This document shows, piece after piece, positions 35,976 through 43,769 of a stretch of DNA of 64,000 bases. The DNA lies in NCBI GenBank assembly GCA_965205995.1, contig OZ242200.1, positions 1,550,001-1,614,000 of the forward strand, read 5' to 3'. Every line of letters begins with the position of its first letter. Position 1 is the stretch's first letter. The translations under genes and the position numbers were made by a program. This DNA comes from MPNO01 sp965205995 (GTDB lineage Bacteria > Pseudomonadota > Alphaproteobacteria > MPNO01). Under the pieces are notes generated by a model. It had not been told where the DNA came from and did not search any database. It saw nothing but the letters and a program-made list of their open reading frames with translations.

Positions 35976-36916
35976 ATCTCTCGGTCAAGATCGGCGAAGT
36001 CGACCTCGCCAACCCGGTGATGCCGGCATCGGGCGCGTTCTCCTGGGAATATGCCGACATGATCGATCTCAACCGGCTGGGCGGGCTGGTCGCCAAGACC
36101 ATCTGCAAGGAGCCGCGCAACGGCAACCCGACGCCGCGCATGGCGGAGACCGAGGCCGGGATCATCCAGTCGATCGGGCTGCCGGGGAAGGGCGTCTACT
36201 ACTTCCTCGACCACATCGTGCCCGAATACAAGAAGTTCACCCCGCCCTTCATTGCCAGCATATCGGCCGAGACGGCAGACGAGTTCGCCGAGATGTGCTC
36301 GATCCTCAGCGTCCCCGAGATCGACGTGCTGGAGGTCAATATCTCCTGCCCGACGCGCAACGCGACGGGGGGCAATTTCTCGCTGCATGACGAGCACACC
36401 GCCAAGGTGATGCGAGACATCCGCGCCGCCACCGATCACCCGGTCTGGGCCAAGCTGTCGCCGAATGCCGGCGACATCGTCTCCATCGCGGTCGCCGCCG
36501 AGGAAGCGGGCGCGGACGCGCTGGTGATCGCCAACACCTTCCTGTCGCTGAAGATCAGGACCGACAATTTCCGCCCGGCGCTCGGCAACAAGTTCGGCGG
36601 GCTGGTCTCGCCGGCGCTCAAGCCGATCGTGCTCAGGATGGTCTACCAGGTGGCCAAGGAGGTCACCGTGCCGGTGATCGGCATCGGCGGCGTCACCAAG
36701 GCCGAGGACGTGGTCGAATACATGCTGGCCGGCGCGCATGGCGTCGGTATCGGCTATGCCGGGTTCCGCAACCCGACGGCGCTGACCGCCATCATCGACG
36801 ACCTCGAAGACTGGTGCGACGCGCGCGGTATCGAGCGGGTCACCGACCTGATCGGCGCGGTGCGCGACGACGACATGGAGACCGACACCCTGGTCGCCGC
36901 CTCGGCGGGGATCTGA
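35969..36916 (+). CDS. pyrD: Dihydroorotate dehydrogenase, type 1B catalytic subunit
   Basis: 315 residues. FMN enzyme of pyrimidine synthesis that oxidises dihydroorotate to orotate; soluble and NAD-linked with PyrK. VDLANPVMPASGAFSWEYAD opens the barrel, ISCPTRNATGGNF carries the class 1 catalytic cysteine, and IGIGGVTKAEDVVEYMLAGA with GIGYAGFRNP closes the FMN phosphate site. Class 2 enzymes (membrane, quinone) would have Ser instead of Cys. It overlaps pyrK. Most alphaproteobacteria use the class 2 enzyme; whether this genome also has one is not visible. Dihydropyrimidine or other dihydroorotate-like substrates are a less likely alternative. Confidence 0.9.
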   Translation: MVDLSVKIGEVDLANPVMPASGAFSWEYADMIDLNRLGGLVAKTICKEPRNGNPTPRMAETEAGIIQSIGLPGKGVYYFLDHIVPEYKKFTPPFIASISAETADEFAEMCSILSVPEIDVLEVNISCPTRNATGGNFSLHDEHTAKVMRDIRAATDHPVWAKLSPNAGDIVSIAVAAEEAGADALVIANTFLSLKIRTDNFRPALGNKFGGLVSPALKPIVLRMVYQVAKEVTVPVIGIGGVTKAEDVVEYMLAGAHGVGIGYAGFRNPTALTAIIDDLEDWCDARGIERVTDLIGAVRDDDMETDTLVAASAGI

Positions 36917-36922
36917 CCGGGC

Positions 36923-37099
36923 TCAGTTGGTCGACTGGATGTCCTGCTCCGCCGCCTCGTAGGCGCGCAGGCGCTTTTCCGCCTCCCCGGACGCGGCGTC
37001 GACGATCCGCTCCAGGACTTGGTCGTCGGTGACCTCGCCCGGGCGCCTGAGCGCGCGGATCTTCTTCAGCACCTCTTCCGAAACGGTGATCGTCGGCAC
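36923..37099 (-). CDS. Small hypothetical protein, possible DNA-binding
   Basis: 58 residues: VPTITVSEEVLKKIRALRRP, then GEVTDDQVLERIVDAASGEA. A GTG start at 37097-37099 has AGGGAGG five bases upstream. The strand-turn-helix at the start and the 'RRPGEVTDDQVLERIV' segment look like the small ribbon-helix-helix or DUF7557-type proteins, but the call is weak. It follows the deiodinase-like gene by 24 bases on the same strand, so the two are probably co-transcribed. Confidence 0.55.
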   Translation of the reverse strand: MPTITVSEEVLKKIRALRRPGEVTDDQVLERIVDAASGEAEKRLRAYEAAEQDIQSTN

Positions 37100-37123
37100 T
37101 CCGGCCTCCCTCGTCCGCCGCCG

Positions 37124-37801
37124 CTAGAGAAGCGCCTTCAGCGCCTCCTCGAACGCCTCGTCGTCCCAGCCGAACGGGCCCTTGGCGCCGGCATAGACGA
37201 TCCTGCCCTCGGCATCGATCAGGAACTGGCGCATCGGCAGGCCGACATATTTCCTCTCGACATCGTTGTCGATGCGGTCGACCAGCATCGGCATCTCGAT
37301 ATCGAGGGCGAGCTGGCACGCAGACGCGATTTCGGTGCGCGCCTCGTCGGTGGTGGGCTCGTCGTAGACGATGTCCTCGATCAAATTGTTGGGCACCTGC
37401 CAGCCATTGGCGGGATGCGCCTCGCGGATGTAGATCAGGAAGAAATCGACCCGATCCCGGTAGGCGTTGTAGAGCTCGTTAAGGCGCACGGCCTTGCCCC
37501 GGAAGGGGGGTCAGGTGAACGAGCCGAACGCGATCGCGACCGGCTTCCCCCTCAAATCGGACAGGCGCATTTGCTCGCCGGTCCGCTTGCGGTTGCGGTC
37601 GAGCCGGTCGGCGACGAAATCCGGCGCGATCGAGCCCACCGGCGGGACCGTCGCCTCGCGCGCCTTCTCGCCCTCCATGTGAGCGTCGAACTCGGCCTCG
37701 GTGATATCGGAGATCTCGAGCCACACTTCGCGCCGCCGCGCCATGTCCATGGCGCGGTATTCCTCGAGGGAAACCGGGCTCTCCAACGCTGCGTTCGCCA
37801 T
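37124..37801 (-). CDS. Deiodinase-like thioredoxin-fold protein, predicted selenoprotein
   Basis: 225 residues if the UGA at 37511-37513 is read as selenocysteine at position 97. The frame is open before and after it: AIAFGSFT-U-PPFRGKAVRL. GSxTUPPF is the active-site motif of iodothyronine deiodinases, and the second half (NELYNAYRDRVDFFLIYIRE, AHPANGW) is the deiodinase thioredoxin fold, with LVDRIDNDVERKYVG and PMRQFLIDAEGRIVYAG later. A stem-loop follows the UGA at the usual distance. Start: ATG with AAGGA eight bases upstream. Bacterial members of the family are of unknown substrate; redox or dehalogenation chemistry is likely. The same DNA read as two genes would be a broken enzyme, but then the UGA would not sit exactly at the Sec site. 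Confidence 0.82.
37481..37495 (-). promoter_or_regulatory. Candidate bacterial SECIS hairpin
   Basis: In the mRNA, AAGGC-CGUGC-GCCUU forms a five-base-pair stem with a five-base loop containing GU. The loop lies 21-25 bases after the UGA codon, inside the usual window of bacterial SECIS apical loops. The lower stem could be extended by CCCC/GGGG pairing nearer the codon. Bacterial SECIS elements vary greatly, so this is a fit rather than a proof. Confidence 0.45.
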
Positions 37802-37881
37802 ATACGCGGTCCTTCCTGCGCTGCCGCAATCGACCCAAATTAGGTCAAGGGGGTTGCGCCTTCAACATCCGACGCCGCGGA

Positions 37882-38274
37882 TCAGATCACCTCGCGCGAG
37901 CCGTCGGAATAGCGGATCTTCACCGTCACAGTGCCCTCGTTCATCAGCCACGGGCGGATGGTGAAGGACCGCGCGCCGGAGGCATGCATCGGGTCGGCGG
38001 CGGCGATCTCCTTCGCCTCGGCGAGGCTTCCGGCGCGGACGATCACCATCCCCTCGCCCATCCACTCGGTCTCGTCGTCGTTCCAGAACGGCCCGGCGCC
38101 GAACATGATGCCGCGCTCCTCGAGCGAGACCTGGTATTCGAGATGCGGCCCGACATTCTCCATCACCGGGCCGAGCCCGTCGGTGGGCGTCGTGAAGACG
38201 ACGTAGAGCTGCTTTTGCAGCATGCCCTCGCAGGCATTCATCACGTCTTCCTTCATCACTTTCGGTCCAGCCAT
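37882..38274 (-). CDS. YciI-family protein
   Basis: 130 residues. QLYVVFTTPTDGLGPVMENV, GPHLEYQVSLEERGIMFGAG and GEGMVIVRAGSLAEAKEIAA form the ferredoxin-like YCII fold, with the conserved His (HLEYQ) and Asp of the family. DPMHASGARSFTIRPW is the usual close. The fold is often dimeric and has no general function. The ATG at 38274 follows AAGGAGG, an excellent ribosome site; the longer open frame upstream is not needed. It lies 80 bases upstream of the deiodinase-like gene on the same strand, possibly in one operon. Confidence 0.85.
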   Translation of the reverse strand: MAGPKVMKEDVMNACEGMLQKQLYVVFTTPTDGLGPVMENVGPHLEYQVSLEERGIMFGAGPFWNDDETEWMGEGMVIVRAGSLAEAKEIAAADPMHASGARSFTIRPWLMNEGTVTVKIRYSDGSREVI

Positions 38275-38300
38275 TCTCAATTCCTCCTTGGGCTCGGCGT

Positions 38301-38711
38301 TCAACCAAACGGGGCGCGGCGGTCCCGCGCAAAGGCGCTCTTGTGGCGGCGCTGCCAGTCTTCGACCGTCCAAGCCCTATCGGTCGGATGGGCGAGCGGG
38401 CTCGCCACGAACACCCGCGCCCGTAACATCCGTCCGTCATCGACCGCGACGGTGCGCTCGGCGTCTACATATTCGTCGCTCTCGAACTCCGCAAGGCGGC
38501 GCACCGCATGACGGTCCAGCCCCTCGGCGAGCACGCCCTCGACGTCCTCGCCGGCGGCGGGCACCACGACCGGATAATGGCGGCCGCGGATATAGACCCG
38601 CCGGTAGCCCGGCAGCCGGGCGGCGGGAAGCGCGCGCCGGTTTATCCAGGGGCCGAGAATATGGGCCCTGACATCGGCGTCGAGCAGGGTGCCGTAGAAA
38701 AAATACCGCAA
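38301..38711 (-). CDS. Gamma-glutamylcyclotransferase (AIG2-like) family protein
   Basis: 136 residues. RYFFYGTLLDADVRAHILG is the family's nucleotide-like YGTL loop; PGYRRVYIRGRHYPVVVPAA and VEGVLAEGLDRHAVRRLAEF hold the glycine turn and the acidic residue that acts as base, with ESDEYVDAERTVAV as the last strand. It may form 5-oxoproline from gamma-glutamyl compounds, but many AIG2 members are uncharacterised. No ATG fits; TTG at 38709-38711, with GAGG about ten bases upstream, gives the expected N-terminus. It begins 14 bases after the isochorismatase gene stop. Confidence 0.75.
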   Translation of the reverse strand: MRYFFYGTLLDADVRAHILGPWINRRALPAARLPGYRRVYIRGRHYPVVVPAAGEDVEGVLAEGLDRHAVRRLAEFESDEYVDAERTVAVDDGRMLRARVFVASPLAHPTDRAWTVEDWQRRHKSAFARDRRAPFG

Positions 38712-38724
38712 CGGCGATCCGGCC

Positions 38725-39456
38725 TCAGTAGACCTCGGCGGCCAGCCGGGCTCCCCGCGAGGCCATGAAGTAGAGGCCGAGATGATGGGCGAGGGTCTGC
38801 GGGTGGGACGCGGTCTCCGGCAGGCCCGCCGCTTCGGCGACCTCCCGCTCCAGCCCGTAGGTGGCGCAGCCGGGTTCGTAGACCACCAGATCGACAAGCT
38901 CGGGCATCAGCCCGTGATTGCGCGCGGACAGCATCGTCAGGACGAAATCCATCACGCAGATATCGGTGCAGATGCCGACCACCAACGCGGACTCGATCCG
39001 CCCCGCGCGCGCCCAGTCGACGATCCGGTTGGCGCCGCCCTCCGGGTCGATGGCGCCGATGAAACCGTTGATGCAATCCTTTTCGATCAGCGTCGCATGC
39101 CGGCAATCGCGCAGCCAGGCGAGCTCCGGCACCAGCTCCTCCTGCCCGGTGCCGCGCTCGCAATGGGGCGGATAAGGCGGCTCGGGCTTGCCCGGTGTGT
39201 GGGTATCGAGGAAGGCGGCGATCGGCCAGCCCTCATCGGCGAAGCGCCGCGCGAGGCGCACGGTCTCCGCCACCATCCGGGTGACCTGGGGGTTGGGCAC
39301 CGGCGGGGCGAGCGGCCCCGCGCCGACGGTGGCGAACCCGTTCACCTCGTCGACGACCACGAGGCCGGTGCGCCGGGCCGCCGCATCGAACGGCGCCAGC
39401 GCGATCGGCATGTGGGTCTGGAGCCCGTGCAGCAAGACTTCGATATCCGTACTCAT
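38725..39456 (-). CDS. Nicotinamidase-like cysteine hydrolase
   Basis: 243 residues, isochorismatase superfamily. The catalytic triad is Asp in LVVVDEVNGF, Lys in IEKDCINGFIG and Cys in VVGICTDICVMDFVLTM. The metal-binding stretch FLDTHTPGKPEPPYPPHCER closely resembles PncA-type nicotinamidases. It may convert nicotinamide to nicotinate in NAD salvage, but related amidases act on other amides. The start ATG at 39456 gives MSTDIEVLLHGLQTHMP. It heads a pair with the AIG2-like gene on the minus strand. Confidence 0.84.
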   Translation of the reverse strand: MSTDIEVLLHGLQTHMPIALAPFDAAARRTGLVVVDEVNGFATVGAGPLAPPVPNPQVTRMVAETVRLARRFADEGWPIAAFLDTHTPGKPEPPYPPHCERGTGQEELVPELAWLRDCRHATLIEKDCINGFIGAIDPEGGANRIVDWARAGRIESALVVGICTDICVMDFVLTMLSARNHGLMPELVDLVVYEPGCATYGLEREVAEAAGLPETASHPQTLAHHLGLYFMASRGARLAAEVY

Positions 39457-39492
39457 CCCCGACCTCCGGGATCAGGTTTCGGTGGCCGAAGT

Positions 39493-40863
39493 CTACATGT
39501 CGGCGGCATCGACGCCAGATCCCCGGAGCTGGCCGCGGAGCGATTCCTTGAGCCGGGCGAGCCCGTCCTCGTGGCCCGCCTCGCAGCGCGCGACCAGCGC
39601 GTCCTCGGTGTTCGACGCCCGCAGCAGCCACCACCCGTCATCGCTGCGCACCCGGACCCCGTCGACTTCGCTCATCTCGGCCCCCTGTTCGCGCAGCCGG
39701 TCGCGGATTTCCTCGACGACGGCGAATTTGCGGGCGTCTTCGCAGCGGATGCGAAACTCGGGCGTGGCGATCGCCGGGGGCAGAAGGTCGCGGATTTCCG
39801 CCAGCGTCTCGCGCGAGCGCGATAGGATGCCAAGCAACCTGACCGCGGCGTAGATCGCGTCGTCATAGCCGAAATAGCGCTCGGCGATGAAGATGTGGCC
39901 GCTCATCTCGCCCGCCAGCAGAGCGCCGGTTTCCGCCATCTTGGCCTTGATCAGCGAATGCCCGGTCCGCCACATCAGCGGAACCCCGCCGAGGCGGGCG
40001 ATCTCGTCGAACAGGGTCTGGCTCGCCTTGACGTCGGCGATCACGGTGGCGCCGGGGCGCCGGGCGAGGATGTCGCGCGCCAGCACTATCAGGATCTGGT
40101 CGCCCCACAGGATGCGGCCGAGACCGTCGACGACACCGATCCGGTCGCCGTCGCCATCGAAGGCGATGCCGAGCTCGCAACCCTCGGCGGTGACCGTGGC
40201 GATCAGTTGTCGGAGATTGTCCTCCACCGTGGGATCGGGGTGGTGCGCGGGGAAGGTGCCGTCGATCTCCTCGTTGAGCAGGACATGCGTGCCGGGCAGG
40301 CGGGCGCACAGCATCCGCATGGCTTGGCCGGCGGAGCCGTTGCCGGCGTCCCAGGCGATCTTGAGCGGCCGCACGCCGTCGAAGTCTTCGACGATGCGCT
40401 CGACATAGGCATCGAGTACCGGCCGGTCCTCGCGCGCACCTGGCTCGCTCGCGAAGGCGCTTTCGGAGACCATCCGGCCGAGCCTCTGGATCTCCTCGCC
40501 GTGGAACGCACCGGACGATGTCAGAAACTTGAAACCGTTATGGTCGGGCGGGTTGTGCGAGCCCGACACCATGACGCCCGCATCGGCGCCGAACCGATGC
40601 ACCGCGAAATAGAGCATCGGCGTCGGGCCGAGCCCGACCCGGATGACCCGCGCGCCGGTGCTCGCCAGCCCGTCGACCAGGGCGGCTTCGAGCTTCGGGG
40701 AATGCAGCCTGCCATCGTAGCCGACACAGACGACTTCGCCGCCGCCCTCGCGGACGATGGTGCCGAAGGCGCGGCCGATCGCCCCGGCATCGGCTTCGGA
40801 CAAACTCTCTCCGACGATTCCGCGGATGTCGTAGGCGCGCAGGATCGTCGGGTCGAGCGGCAT
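39493..40863 (-). CDS. Phosphomannomutase/phosphoglucomutase
   Basis: 456 residues, alpha-D-phosphohexomutase family. ILRAYDIRGIVGESLSE opens domain 1; VMVSGSHNPPDHNGFKF carries the active-site phosphoserine; IAFDGDGDRIGVVDG is the magnesium loop; GEMSGHIFIAERYFG binds the sugar; the C-terminal RASNTEDALVARCEA holds the phosphate site. It moves phosphate between C6 and C1 of mannose or glucose. The ATG at 40861-40863 was chosen since the family begins there. ugd lies 23 bases upstream on the same strand; together they feed sugar nucleotides into cell-surface polysaccharides. Confidence 0.93.
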   Translation of the reverse strand: MPLDPTILRAYDIRGIVGESLSEADAGAIGRAFGTIVREGGGEVVCVGYDGRLHSPKLEAALVDGLASTGARVIRVGLGPTPMLYFAVHRFGADAGVMVSGSHNPPDHNGFKFLTSSGAFHGEEIQRLGRMVSESAFASEPGAREDRPVLDAYVERIVEDFDGVRPLKIAWDAGNGSAGQAMRMLCARLPGTHVLLNEEIDGTFPAHHPDPTVEDNLRQLIATVTAEGCELGIAFDGDGDRIGVVDGLGRILWGDQILIVLARDILARRPGATVIADVKASQTLFDEIARLGGVPLMWRTGHSLIKAKMAETGALLAGEMSGHIFIAERYFGYDDAIYAAVRLLGILSRSRETLAEIRDLLPPAIATPEFRIRCEDARKFAVVEEIRDRLREQGAEMSEVDGVRVRSDDGWWLLRASNTEDALVARCEAGHEDGLARLKESLRGQLRGSGVDAADM

Positions 40864-40886
40864 CGCCGCGCCGCCTCGCCCGGCCC

Positions 40887-42212
40887 TCATCCGGAGCCTT
40901 CGATCGCCCGGCGCCCGACGCTCAGGTAGTCGAAGGCGGCGCCCTCCATCTCGTCGAGCCGATAGATGTTGCGCATGTCGACCATCGCCGGCGTCTTCAT
41001 CAGCCGCCGCACCCGCTCCATGTCGAGGGCGCGGAACTCGTTCCATTCGGTGACGATGGCGAGGCAGTCCGCGCCCTCCATCGCGGCATAGGCGTCCTTG
41101 CACCACGCGACCCCGTCGAACAGGTCCTTCGCGGCGTCCATCCCCTGGGGATCGAAGACGCGGGGTTGTGCGCCGCGCTCCAGCAGGCCGGACAGGATGT
41201 CGAGGGCGGGGCTTTCGCGGATATCGTCCGTATTGGGTTTGAAGGTCACCCCGAGCACCGCGACGCGCTTGCCCGAAACCGACCCGCCGCAGGCCGCCTC
41301 GATTTTTTCGATCATCTGCCGGTTCCGGCGCTCATTGGCCTCGATGACCGCCTCCACGATGCGCACGGGCGCGCCGGCCTCGCGCGCAATGGAGACCAGC
41401 GCGCGCGTGTCCTTCGGCAGGCAGGACCCCCCATAGCCCGGCCCGGCATGGAGGAATTTGGCTCCGATTCGTCCGTCGAGCCCGATGCCGCGGGCGACGT
41501 CCTGCACGTCCGCGCCCAGCTTCTCGCACAGATCGGCGATCTCGTTGATGAAGGTGATCTTGGTCGCAAGAAACGCGTTGGCGGCGTATTTGATCATCTC
41601 CGCGGTCTCGAGCGCGGTGAGAACGATCGGGGTTTCGAGCAGAAAAAGCGGCCGATAGATGGCCTGCAGGACCTGGGCGGCGCGTTCGCTCTCGACGCCG
41701 ATCACCACCCGGTCGGGGCGCATGAAATCGCCGATCGCCGATCCCTCGCGCAGAAATTCGGGGTTGGAGGCTATGCCGAAGCTGTCGGGCGGGCGATGCC
41801 GCGAAACGATGTTTCCGATCTCGCGGCCGGTGCCGACGGGGACCGTCGATTTCATCACCACCACCGTGTAGGCGCCGTCCAGCGATCGGGCGACGTCCTC
41901 GGCGGCCTCGCGCACATGGTCGAGATTGGCCCCGCCGTCGCCATGGCGTCCCGGGGTTCCGACCGCGATGAAGACCGCTTCGGAACCGGCCACCGCTTCT
42001 TCCGGATCGGTGGTGAAGGAGAGCCGGCCTGCATTCACGTTCGATGCGACCAGCGCCTCCAGCCCCGGTTCGTAGACCGGAAGCTCGCCGCCGCGCAGTT
42101 TCTCGATCTTCGACGGGTCCTTGTCGACGCAGACGACTTCGATGCCGAATTCCGAGAAACAGGCGCCGGAGACGAGACCGACATAACCCGCTCCGACCAT
42201 TCCGATACGCAC
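40887..42212 (-). CDS. ugd: UDP-glucose 6-dehydrogenase
   Basis: 441 residues. It oxidises UDP-glucose twice to UDP-glucuronate using NAD. GMVGAGYVGLVSGACFSEFG is the Rossmann loop, VGTPGRHGDGGANLDHV the nucleotide-sugar loop, NPEFLREGSAIGDFMRPDR a family signature, and GYGGSCLPKDTRALV contains the catalytic cysteine; VLGVTFKPNTDDIRESPALD begins the C-terminal domain. The GTG at 42210-42212 with GAGGG six bases upstream is the start. It precedes the phosphohexomutase gene in the same direction. Confidence 0.95.
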   Translation of the reverse strand: MRIGMVGAGYVGLVSGACFSEFGIEVVCVDKDPSKIEKLRGGELPVYEPGLEALVASNVNAGRLSFTTDPEEAVAGSEAVFIAVGTPGRHGDGGANLDHVREAAEDVARSLDGAYTVVVMKSTVPVGTGREIGNIVSRHRPPDSFGIASNPEFLREGSAIGDFMRPDRVVIGVESERAAQVLQAIYRPLFLLETPIVLTALETAEMIKYAANAFLATKITFINEIADLCEKLGADVQDVARGIGLDGRIGAKFLHAGPGYGGSCLPKDTRALVSIAREAGAPVRIVEAVIEANERRNRQMIEKIEAACGGSVSGKRVAVLGVTFKPNTDDIRESPALDILSGLLERGAQPRVFDPQGMDAAKDLFDGVAWCKDAYAAMEGADCLAIVTEWNEFRALDMERVRRLMKTPAMVDMRNIYRLDEMEGAAFDYLSVGRRAIEGSG

Positions 42213-42311
42213 GGCATTCCCTCGAATACTGATCGCCGGCCGCCCGGTCGCCGACAGCGCGCTTGTGCCACGCGCGGAACCGCCGCGCAATCGGCATTCC
42301 GCGCCGCGCCA

Positions 42312-43016
42312 TCAGCTTCCGAGCAGGAAGTCCTTCGCCTGGTTGATCTTGGCGGCGAGATAGGTGGAGCCGCCCTGGTCGGGATGAATCTTCAGCATCA
42401 ACCGGCGGTGGGCGTCACGGATCTCGTCCGCATCGGCGCCGCGGCTCAGGCCGAGGATCTCATAGGCCTCGTCGACGGTCATCGGCCGCCCGGCGGAGGC
42501 GTTCCCCCCGGCATGGGCACCGCTGTCGCCGCCGCGCCATTCGGCGCCGTGAACGCGGTCCAGATAGGTTTCGAGCAACTCCGCCGATTCCGCGTCGTTG
42601 ACCCGGCAATCGCGCAACAGCGCAAGCAGCTCCTCGAGGCTGAGCTCCTCGACCAGCCGGCCGCGAAACGGCCCTTCGAGGACGGTGCCCTGGAGCTCTC
42701 CGGTGTCGTGGTCGAGCGACATGCGGAGATAGGCCGTCTCGACATCCGAGGACTGGCCCGGGGAAGGCCCGCGGAAGCTCCGCGCGGCCTGGGCGATGCG
42801 GCGCGCGCGCAGCAATACGGGCAGGAAAAACGCCGCGGTCGCCGCCGCGTAGCCGATGCGGCCGGTGACGGTCATATAGGTCGCGATGCCGAGACCGAGG
42901 ATCGCGAAGGTCCATTTGAAGATCCGCAGCAGCACCCTGGGGTCGGTGCCCTGGATCCCCCGGATCAGGAGAATCAGGCCGATGACGACCGCGACGGCGA
43001 GGATAAAATAAGGCAT
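42312..43016 (-). CDS. Membrane-anchored DnaJ-domain protein
   Basis: 234 residues. Two N-terminal hydrophobic segments (YFILAVAVVIGLILLI; WTFAILGLGIATYMTV plus IGYAAATAAFFLPVLL) anchor it. A middle region with helical repeats (LSLEELLALLRDCRVNDAES) follows, and the last 60 residues are a J domain: EAYEILGLSRGADADEIRDA, then LMLKIHPDQGGS with the HPD that stimulates Hsp70. The shape resembles TIM14/Pam18- and DjlA-like proteins of alphaproteobacteria. It should recruit DnaK to the inner membrane. The gene follows the VWA-protein gene by 18 bases. Confidence 0.87.
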   Translation of the reverse strand: MPYFILAVAVVIGLILLIRGIQGTDPRVLLRIFKWTFAILGLGIATYMTVTGRIGYAAATAAFFLPVLLRARRIAQAARSFRGPSPGQSSDVETAYLRMSLDHDTGELQGTVLEGPFRGRLVEELSLEELLALLRDCRVNDAESAELLETYLDRVHGAEWRGGDSGAHAGGNASAGRPMTVDEAYEILGLSRGADADEIRDAHRRLMLKIHPDQGGSTYLAAKINQAKDFLLGS

Positions 43017-43034
43017 GGCCGACGCCGACCGTCC

Positions 43035-43754
43035 TCAGCCGATCTGCTTGGTGATCTGCAACGCCGCCCCGCCGGTGCGCTTGCCGTAATCGCTGAGCGC
43101 GAGCCGGCCGCCGGCGGCGAAGACGGCGACCGCGCCGAGCAGTTCGCGCAGTTGCCGGGCGGACGAGGAGTCGAAATTGCAATAGGCGCCGCCGGTGAGC
43201 TTGGCGATCTGCCGGAAGGTGCGCATGGCGGTGGGCTCGCCGCCTTCCTGGAACATGAAGGCCGGCAACCCGAGGACGCCCAGCCGCCCCGCATGGTGGC
43301 AGAGCTGGTCCACATCCTCTTCCATGCAGTCGCCGACGAAGACCAGCGCGTTGACCTTCTTCTTGCCGGTCTCCTTGAGGGTGTGCTTCAGCACCTTACC
43401 GATCTGGGTCTGCCCGCCGAGGCAGCGAACCGCGGTCATCCGCCGCACCAGGTCGCCGGAGGAATCGACCCACGGGCTCGCTCTGCATTCGCCGAAGCCG
43501 CGGTAGAAGACGAGCTGGACCTCGAGCCCGCCCAAAACCTCGGTTTCGCGGAACATCTCGGCCTGGATGTGGCAGGCCCGGTCCCAGCTCGGCTCGCGGC
43601 TCGCCGTCGCATCCATCGCGAAGATCAGCCGCCCCTTGCCGCCCGGGGTTTTCAGACTCGGCGTTTTCGCAAGCCTGTTCAGGAAGTTCGCAACGTCGCC
43701 GCTCCTCGAATTGGCGTCGTCGCTATCCGGCCTGCGGGTCACATCCTTGGACAT
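43035..43754 (-). CDS. VWA-domain protein
   Basis: 239 residues. FAMDATASREPSW holds a MIDAS-type D-x-T-x-S, and VNALVFVGDCMEEDVDQLCH is the later strand and helix of a von Willebrand A domain. LGGQTQIGKVLKHTLKETGK supplies the third MIDAS residue. The Ala-Thr in place of D-x-S-x-S is a variation seen in many bacterial VWA proteins. It has no signal peptide and may be cytoplasmic. The ATG at 43754 was chosen; a GTG nine bases upstream is in frame. It is followed by the DnaJ-domain gene, and no AAA partner (MoxR) is nearby. Confidence 0.82.
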   Translation of the reverse strand: MSKDVTRRPDSDDANSRSGDVANFLNRLAKTPSLKTPGGKGRLIFAMDATASREPSWDRACHIQAEMFRETEVLGGLEVQLVFYRGFGECRASPWVDSSGDLVRRMTAVRCLGGQTQIGKVLKHTLKETGKKKVNALVFVGDCMEEDVDQLCHHAGRLGVLGLPAFMFQEGGEPTAMRTFRQIAKLTGGAYCNFDSSSARQLRELLGAVAVFAAGGRLALSDYGKRTGGAALQITKQIG

Positions 43755-43769
43755 CGTTCCCACTCGTTT

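Noticed and set aside
37511..37513. UGA at this place read as an ordinary stop, giving two short genes
   Set aside because: The frame is open on both sides, and the stop sits at the exact Sec position of the deiodinase motif with a possible SECIS after it.
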